Shown in pieces: positions 60,368-64,000 of a stretch of DNA of 64,000 bases (position 1 is its first letter; each line of letters opens with the position of its first letter). The stretch spans positions 62,001 through 126,000 of IMG/VR virus record IMGVR_UViG_3300042317_001568, one strand, 5' to 3'. The notes under the pieces were generated by a model that saw only the letters and a program-made list of their open reading frames with translations, did not search any database and was not told where the DNA came from. Position numbers and translations under genes: made by a program. Source of the DNA: a virus.

Positions 60368-62290
60368 TCACGGCATGTTAAAAAAGCGATCGTCCATATC
60401 GGCTGAATCCCAATCCGCCTGCTGACCCTCCACCGACCGCTGCGCCATTCGGGTCAAACCCGCTAATTGCGCAAAGTTCGGCCACGAATCGGTTATGTGC
60501 CATGCCGCGGCAGCGCCAATATTTACAGCCTGCGCAAAGTCGTCGGTAAGTAACGTATTGCGCGTAATCGTGTAGATGTCACTCCCGAGGCGCGAATCGG
60601 TCTTATTTTCAACGAGCGCCAGAAAGTCAGAGACAAGACCCGGCGAATCCTGAGACGACCAGTCATATTGGAAGAAGCGTATTTGCTTCAGTTTGATCGC
60701 TTGGCACGTGTACAGCAATGAACGTGTTTTATCTAGACTGTAGTGAGCGCGGTGATTGATTGGCGTAGGCGGTTTGTACACAAGTAGGTCTTGAGCAGCA
60801 GACCTAACAAGCCGCACGGCCAATACGCGATCGAGGTTGAAACCGGCTTGCACCATAACGGTTTCGCGCACGGTTCCGGCACCCGTGTAGTCGTGAGCAA
60901 CAAAATCGCAGTTGAAGTGACTCGACCACCTCATGCACTCAACAGCCTCAGCAAGATGATCGCCACCGATAAGCAATCTTTTCGCCCACAACACGTCGAT
61001 AGTGCCGTCATGTCTGAACCCGAGAACGGCAAGTACGGTGAAGCTAATGCCTTCTTCACCGCCACCGCCCCAGTCGATTGCCAGTATTCTATGTCGGTAA
61101 TGCTCAAGATTTGCCGTACATTCTGGCAAGGGTTCTTTTTTGTTTTCCCACGGTAACAAGCACGCGGCTTTTAGCTCTGTCTCGCTGATAAGCTTTTGCC
61201 CTGTGTCGACGCTCTCGCCCATGACTTCGTTGTAGAACTGGGCCTGCGTCATGTTGCCATAACCTTCACGCTTCAAAAGCAGTGTAGCCCATTTCTCTGC
61301 GTCGGAAAAATGAAGCGGCAGGATCATCTGCGGAACATGATATCCAGCAAAGCGCCATCGGCGTTCTGGAAATCTGTGCACCCAACGACCATGCCGTGGA
61401 GTAATAGCTTTCCGACATTTCGCACACACTGTGCCCGGCTGCTTTTCGCTAATGTGAATGTTATATTCGCCTATCATCGCGTCGAGATCGTATTCCAACG
61501 ACGGGATGTTCCACTTACCGCAAGAGAGGCATGGAATAAACCATTCGGCCTGCGACGAACGCTTATACAGGCCATAAATTAAATTGTCGAGCGTCTTCGG
61601 GGTCCCGGTGTAGTACATAGTCCCCCATTTGGAGTACGACATAGTTTCCTGAATAATAGGAATATGGTCGGGGTCCATGTCCTGCACTTCGTCGATGCAC
61701 ACCCGGTCCGCGGAGACACCACGAACACGATCTGAGTCCATCAGCGCGAAACTGAACAACATCATCGAATTGTTCTTGAACGAACGCTGAAGCACTGAGT
61801 TCTCTGTGCTCGTGCCTGACCACAGCGCCTTCACAGGCGACTGGTCAATAAAAGGTCGAACATAGTTGTTGCTGAACCGCCGTATCTGTTCGTACAGCGG
61901 AGTGACAAATAACGTTTTGAAAAACGGCACCGAGTTGGCAAACACAACTCCGTGTGCTGCAAGCGATGTGGATTTCGATACCTGCCTCCCCGTGCACCAG
62001 ACCTGATTTTTCGGCATAAGGCAACGAAAAAGTGGGCTGAACGGGTAATGATTAGTTAAACCATACGGTTTGCCGTTAAGGTTTAGAACTAATGGGAGTA
62101 TCGGTTCCAACGACGGAAACGCGCGATTCTTTGCCAGAGCCTGTAGAACAGCAGATCGCTCCAGCACTGATTTGCGGTCAGTGAGGTCGATTGACAGCAA
62201 GTCTTGTAGCAGCGTCTGAACTCCAGCGTTTGGAATTTCAGCGGCTGCGTATTCCTGCGGGGATTGATCCCGCTTAATTTCTGGTGACAT
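60368..62290 (-). CDS. terL: Terminase large subunit
   Basis: The 640-residue protein has an atypical Walker A (GRQVSKST, 101-108), Walker B VCIDEVQD (197-204), the coupling motif YYTGTP (about 226-231) and the start of the nuclease domain with ILAIDWGGGG (about 402-411, first metal-binding Asp406). A zinc-like insertion CLSC...CAKC (254-292) sits between the ATPase and nuclease. It pumps DNA into the head and cuts it. The ATG at 62290 is chosen; the longer reading (31 more residues) is antisense to a + gene. No strong ribosome site is seen at either. Confidence 0.88.
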   Translation of the reverse strand: MSPEIKRDQSPQEYAAAEIPNAGVQTLLQDLLSIDLTDRKSVLERSAVLQALAKNRAFPSLEPILPLVLNLNGKPYGLTNHYPFSPLFRCLMPKNQVWCTGRQVSKSTSLAAHGVVFANSVPFFKTLFVTPLYEQIRRFSNNYVRPFIDQSPVKALWSGTSTENSVLQRSFKNNSMMLFSFALMDSDRVRGVSADRVCIDEVQDMDPDHIPIIQETMSYSKWGTMYYTGTPKTLDNLIYGLYKRSSQAEWFIPCLSCGKWNIPSLEYDLDAMIGEYNIHISEKQPGTVCAKCRKAITPRHGRWVHRFPERRWRFAGYHVPQMILPLHFSDAEKWATLLLKREGYGNMTQAQFYNEVMGESVDTGQKLISETELKAACLLPWENKKEPLPECTANLEHYRHRILAIDWGGGGEEGISFTVLAVLGFRHDGTIDVLWAKRLLIGGDHLAEAVECMRWSSHFNCDFVAHDYTGAGTVRETVMVQAGFNLDRVLAVRLVRSAAQDLLVYKPPTPINHRAHYSLDKTRSLLYTCQAIKLKQIRFFQYDWSSQDSPGLVSDFLALVENKTDSRLGSDIYTITRNTLLTDDFAQAVNIGAAAAWHITDSWPNFAQLAGLTRMAQRSVEGQQADWDSADMDDRFFNMP

Positions 62291-62482
62291 ATGCGCAATA
62301 ATACTCGAAAAAGTTCGCCACGTCGCCGTTATCCAGCCAGCAGTCCCAAACCAGAACTGCAATGGCTTGAAGACGGAGTCCACACGTTCATGAAAACTGT
62401 CGCCAACTGCTTGTACAACACAGGCATGGCGGCAGCGGACGCAGTGGATCGCTTTTCAAAGCAACGCCCGACGCGGCGATAG
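62291..62482 (+). CDS. Small basic protein, start abutting the terminase start
   Basis: The 63-residue product is basic and helical in its second half (LQWLEDGVHTFMKTVANCL to AVDRFSKQRPTRR). Its ATG is the second half of CATATG, whose first half is the minus-strand terminase start. GGTGAC lies 4 bases upstream. Natural composition and position between two gene sets favour a real gene. It might be a small DNA-binding or terminase-linked protein, but nothing shows this. Confidence 0.5.
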   Translation: MRNNTRKSSPRRRYPASSPKPELQWLEDGVHTFMKTVANCLYNTGMAAADAVDRFSKQRPTRR

Positions 62483-62490
62483 GTATTATT

Positions 62491-62529
62491 CTTGCAAACA
62501 AGTATACTGAGCAGTAGCTTGTTTACAAG
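62491..62529 (+). promoter_or_regulatory. GTATACT element flanked by two CTTG-N4-CAAG palindromes
   Basis: TATACT (62503-62508, preceded by G) lies between CTTGCAAACAAG (62491-62502) and CTTGTTTACAAG (62518-62529). The second palindrome covers the ribosome site of the next gene. The arrangement looks like a promoter with two operator half-sites. Confidence 0.4.
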
Positions 62530-62538
62530 GAGCGAGAT

Positions 62539-62772
62539 ATGCCACAAATCGGCAAAAGCGGAAAATTGTATCAAGAGCGCCGCCAACCGCAGTTTCAATC
62601 TACGCTGCGCGGTCCCGGCCCGCAAATTTACTTGGCAGACAACGCCGTGCACGATTTGCCGCTTGAGCCGCCGTATCCCTTTCCACAATACCAACGCCAG
62701 CAAAACGGCGACCCAGTGCCTGACGCTGGTCGTACGCAAGCGTGGCCGCACGGAGATCAATACGCCCCCTGA
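62539..62772 (+). CDS. Small Pro/Gln-rich protein
   Basis: The 77-residue product is rich in Pro and Gln with polar repeats (EPPYPFPQYQRQQ), probably disordered. AAGGAG lies 8 bases before the ATG. Its stop overlaps the next start (TGATG). A flexible virion or regulatory protein is possible, but nothing decides it. Confidence 0.55.
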   Translation: MPQIGKSGKLYQERRQPQFQSTLRGPGPQIYLADNAVHDLPLEPPYPFPQYQRQQNGDPVPDAGRTQAWPHGDQYAP

Positions 62773-62942
62773 TGGACAACGACGTCAACAAAACGTTCAC
62801 CTTACTTGCCGGAGGTTTAATTGCGGCAAATTTGCTCTTGCCGGCTAGCGCCGGATTTGGCATCATAACCACAGGCTTTGCGCTTTATTTCATGCTGCGC
62901 GCAACAAATGCAATTAGGCGCAGCGAACTGCGACGAGAATAA
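62772..62942 (+). CDS. Small membrane protein with two transmembrane segments
   Basis: The 56-residue product has two hydrophobic stretches (about 8-23 and 26-42: FTLLAGGLIAANLLLPA and GIITTGFALYFML) with a short turn, followed by a basic tail RRSELRRE. The size and topology resemble small phage membrane or holin-like proteins, but no lysis gene is nearby. Translational coupling to the preceding gene is likely (TGATG). Confidence 0.5.
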   Translation: MDNDVNKTFTLLAGGLIAANLLLPASAGFGIITTGFALYFMLRATNAIRRSELRRE

Positions 62943-62944
62943 GC

Positions 62945-63292
62945 ATGTGGTCTTGGCTCGACTTTCTCGCGGTAATCTTTGCCGCCGGCGCCATCATTGA
63001 AGTGTGGCACAAGGGCACCATCTTTGCCACTGCGCGTGCCTACGTGCAGGCTTGGCAAGATAGCGTCGACTCCGAAAGCTTTCGGGGAAGACTTTTCGAA
63101 CTACTGACGTGCCCGTTCTGCCAGAGCTATCACGTACCGTTTTACCTGTTTTTGCTGCTCTGGCTGAGCACAGGAGTCGGGTCGCTTGCGGAGAACTTGA
63201 TGCGAGCTATAGTGTACGGACTAGCGGCTACCAGAATTGGTAACGTGTTGAATAGCGTACTTCCACCCACAGCAAAGTATAAGGACATATGA
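62945..63292 (+). CDS. Membrane protein with a CPFC motif (DUF1360-like)
   Basis: The 115-residue protein begins with a hydrophobic helix (about 3-20) and has a central segment LFELLTCPFCQSYHVPFYLF (about 51-70) with a second hydrophobic helix after it. The CxxC next to hydrophobic residues is reminiscent of small membrane proteins of the DUF1360 type. Its stop overlaps the next start (ATGA). The role is unknown; it is possibly anchored in the host envelope. Confidence 0.6.
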   Translation: MWSWLDFLAVIFAAGAIIEVWHKGTIFATARAYVQAWQDSVDSESFRGRLFELLTCPFCQSYHVPFYLFLLLWLSTGVGSLAENLMRAIVYGLAATRIGNVLNSVLPPTAKYKDI

Positions 63293-63678
63293 CCACAGAA
63301 CCAGAAGAAAATCAGGCCGTTGCTGAACCAACACGCCTGCCATACGACGCAGAATTTGTTAAACACACTGAAGAGTTTATCGCAAAATCTATGCAGTCTA
63401 TTCCAGAGCTGCAAGGCGTTGCGATCGTTCCGCTATGGGCGCGACAGCCAGAAAATTTCCCGCCCGGATTTCTCAAGCTTCGGTCGCAGAACAGCCTGTA
63501 TGTCCAAGAACTATTAAAACTGATTAGTTTGTTCACCGCCTTCAGTGTCGAGGCGCACAAAGATTTTATGGGTCAAGTGCAGATACTTGACAACTATGTC
63601 CGAGAACGGCAGAACAAACTGAACGAAATACAGGGCGCCATCAATGCTGCAGGAAACACCGCCAGTTCACCGGAATAA
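63289..63678 (+). CDS. Unknown helical protein
   Basis: The 129-residue product starts in the stop of the membrane protein gene. It is acidic at the N-terminus and helical in the second half (VQELLKLISLFTAFSVEAHK and an Asn/Gln-rich helix to the end). No ribosome site is visible, so it is likely translated by reinitiation after the membrane gene. No family is recognised. Confidence 0.6.
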   Translation: MTTEPEENQAVAEPTRLPYDAEFVKHTEEFIAKSMQSIPELQGVAIVPLWARQPENFPPGFLKLRSQNSLYVQELLKLISLFTAFSVEAHKDFMGQVQILDNYVRERQNKLNEIQGAINAAGNTASSPE

Positions 63679-63964
63679 TTTTGTAGACGTCAAGCTCGAT
63701 TCAGGAGCTGACGCAAATGACGTACTTGTAAAAATACTAGAAGCGCAGTACGCCGAAAAAGAGCCTAACGACTTGCGTACGGCGCTCGAACGTTTCGGTA
63801 AGACGTGGGACAACGCCGAATTACTCGCCGATTTTGAGGTAGAGTTTTTTGACCCGCCGTACGTACGAGTAATTCAAACCAACACTGGTGTACGCGGCAC
63901 AGTGCTGTTCGTCAGTAATCCGCGCGTATATTTCTATTTTTGCGCAAATACTTCGGCGGCGTAA
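63644..63964 (+). CDS. Unknown small protein
   Basis: The 106-residue product starts 35 bases inside the preceding gene. It has a helical middle (about 25-60, EAQYAEKEPNDLRTALERFG) and a strand-rich C-terminus (VRVIQTNTGVRGTVLF). The overlap and start without a clear ribosome site leave its N-terminus uncertain. The function is unknown. Confidence 0.5.
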   Translation: MLQETPPVHRNNFVDVKLDSGADANDVLVKILEAQYAEKEPNDLRTALERFGKTWDNAELLADFEVEFFDPPYVRVIQTNTGVRGTVLFVSNPRVYFYFCANTSAA

Positions 63965-63966
63965 GC

Positions 63967-64000
63967 ATGGACAACAAAAAACACTACGACACTGGCGCCG
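63967..64000 (+). CDS. Start of a further gene cut by the window edge
   Basis: An ATG three bases after the upstream stop opens a frame (MDNKKHYDTGA) that runs to the edge. Spacing like its neighbours suggests a real gene, but only eleven codons are visible. Confidence 0.4.
   Translation, partial: MDNKKHYDTGA

Noticed and set aside
62772-63292. Small membrane proteins as a holin pair
   Set aside because: No endolysin or spanin was found in the window, and the CPFC protein does not look like a holin.
1-64000. Stop-codon recoding (as in some large phages)
   Set aside because: TAA, TGA and TAG all end genes at sensible, tightly spaced positions, and no suppressor tRNA is seen.

Overview
The window is one stretch of the genome of a tailed, contractile-tail phage (myovirus type), probably a large lytic one. 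It carries a major capsid protein, a tail sheath and tube, a spike, a tape measure, a baseplate set and a terminase large subunit. No integrase, repressor, plasmid or rRNA gene is visible. Genes are tightly packed, with many ATGA/TAATG overlaps, and nearly all lie on the + strand. The sequence does not identify the host. It uses ordinary Shine-Dalgarno (SD) sites, and the phage carries a CsrA homologue, a sigma-like protein and an RNA polymerase alpha-CTD-like protein, so the host is a bacterium with standard RNA polymerase.

Layout. 0-3.5 kb: head genes (acidic scaffold-like protein, putative decoration protein, HK97-type capsid protein, a small protein with a collagen-like tail), closed by a terminator. 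3.6-4.6 kb: a structural protein. 4.7-7.8 kb: two units under a distinctive promoter, the second encoding a MoxR-type AAA+ ATPase and a VWA-like partner. 7.8-8.4 kb: a hairpin-rich stretch of about 650 bases without a credible gene, most likely a large structured RNA, ending at a terminator. 8.4-14.2 kb: neck proteins, a tail sheath with extra inserted domains, and the tube. 14.4-32.3 kb: spike, tape-measure chaperones (probable -1 frameshift), tape measure, hub, a sigma-like protein inside the baseplate operon, and gp25-like and gpJ/gp6-like wedge proteins. 32.4-49.1 kb: a large adhesion module with four paralogous proteins, a trypsin-like protease domain, a ConA/LamG-like domain, a 1989-residue cysteine-repeat and collagen fibre, a Big_1-like Ig protein and an FN3 protein.

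49.1-64 kb: accessory and replication-side genes, mostly small. They include csrA, a head-to-head pair (a 394-residue unknown on - and a zinc-ribbon primase-like protein on +), an extremely acidic protein, a predicted pyrimidine-dimer glycosylase-family protein, a ParB-like protein, tRNA-Thr(UGU), a GNAT acetyltransferase, an orphan alpha-CTD, a DUF4314-like protein, the terminase large subunit on the - strand, and membrane proteins.

Two themes stand out. The first is transcription and translation takeover: sigma-like protein, orphan alpha-CTD, CsrA, tRNA, and a three-copy promoter of the form CTAAAT-N17-CATATT that differs from the sigma70 consensus. The second is an unusually elaborate, cysteine-rich and repetitive adhesion apparatus.
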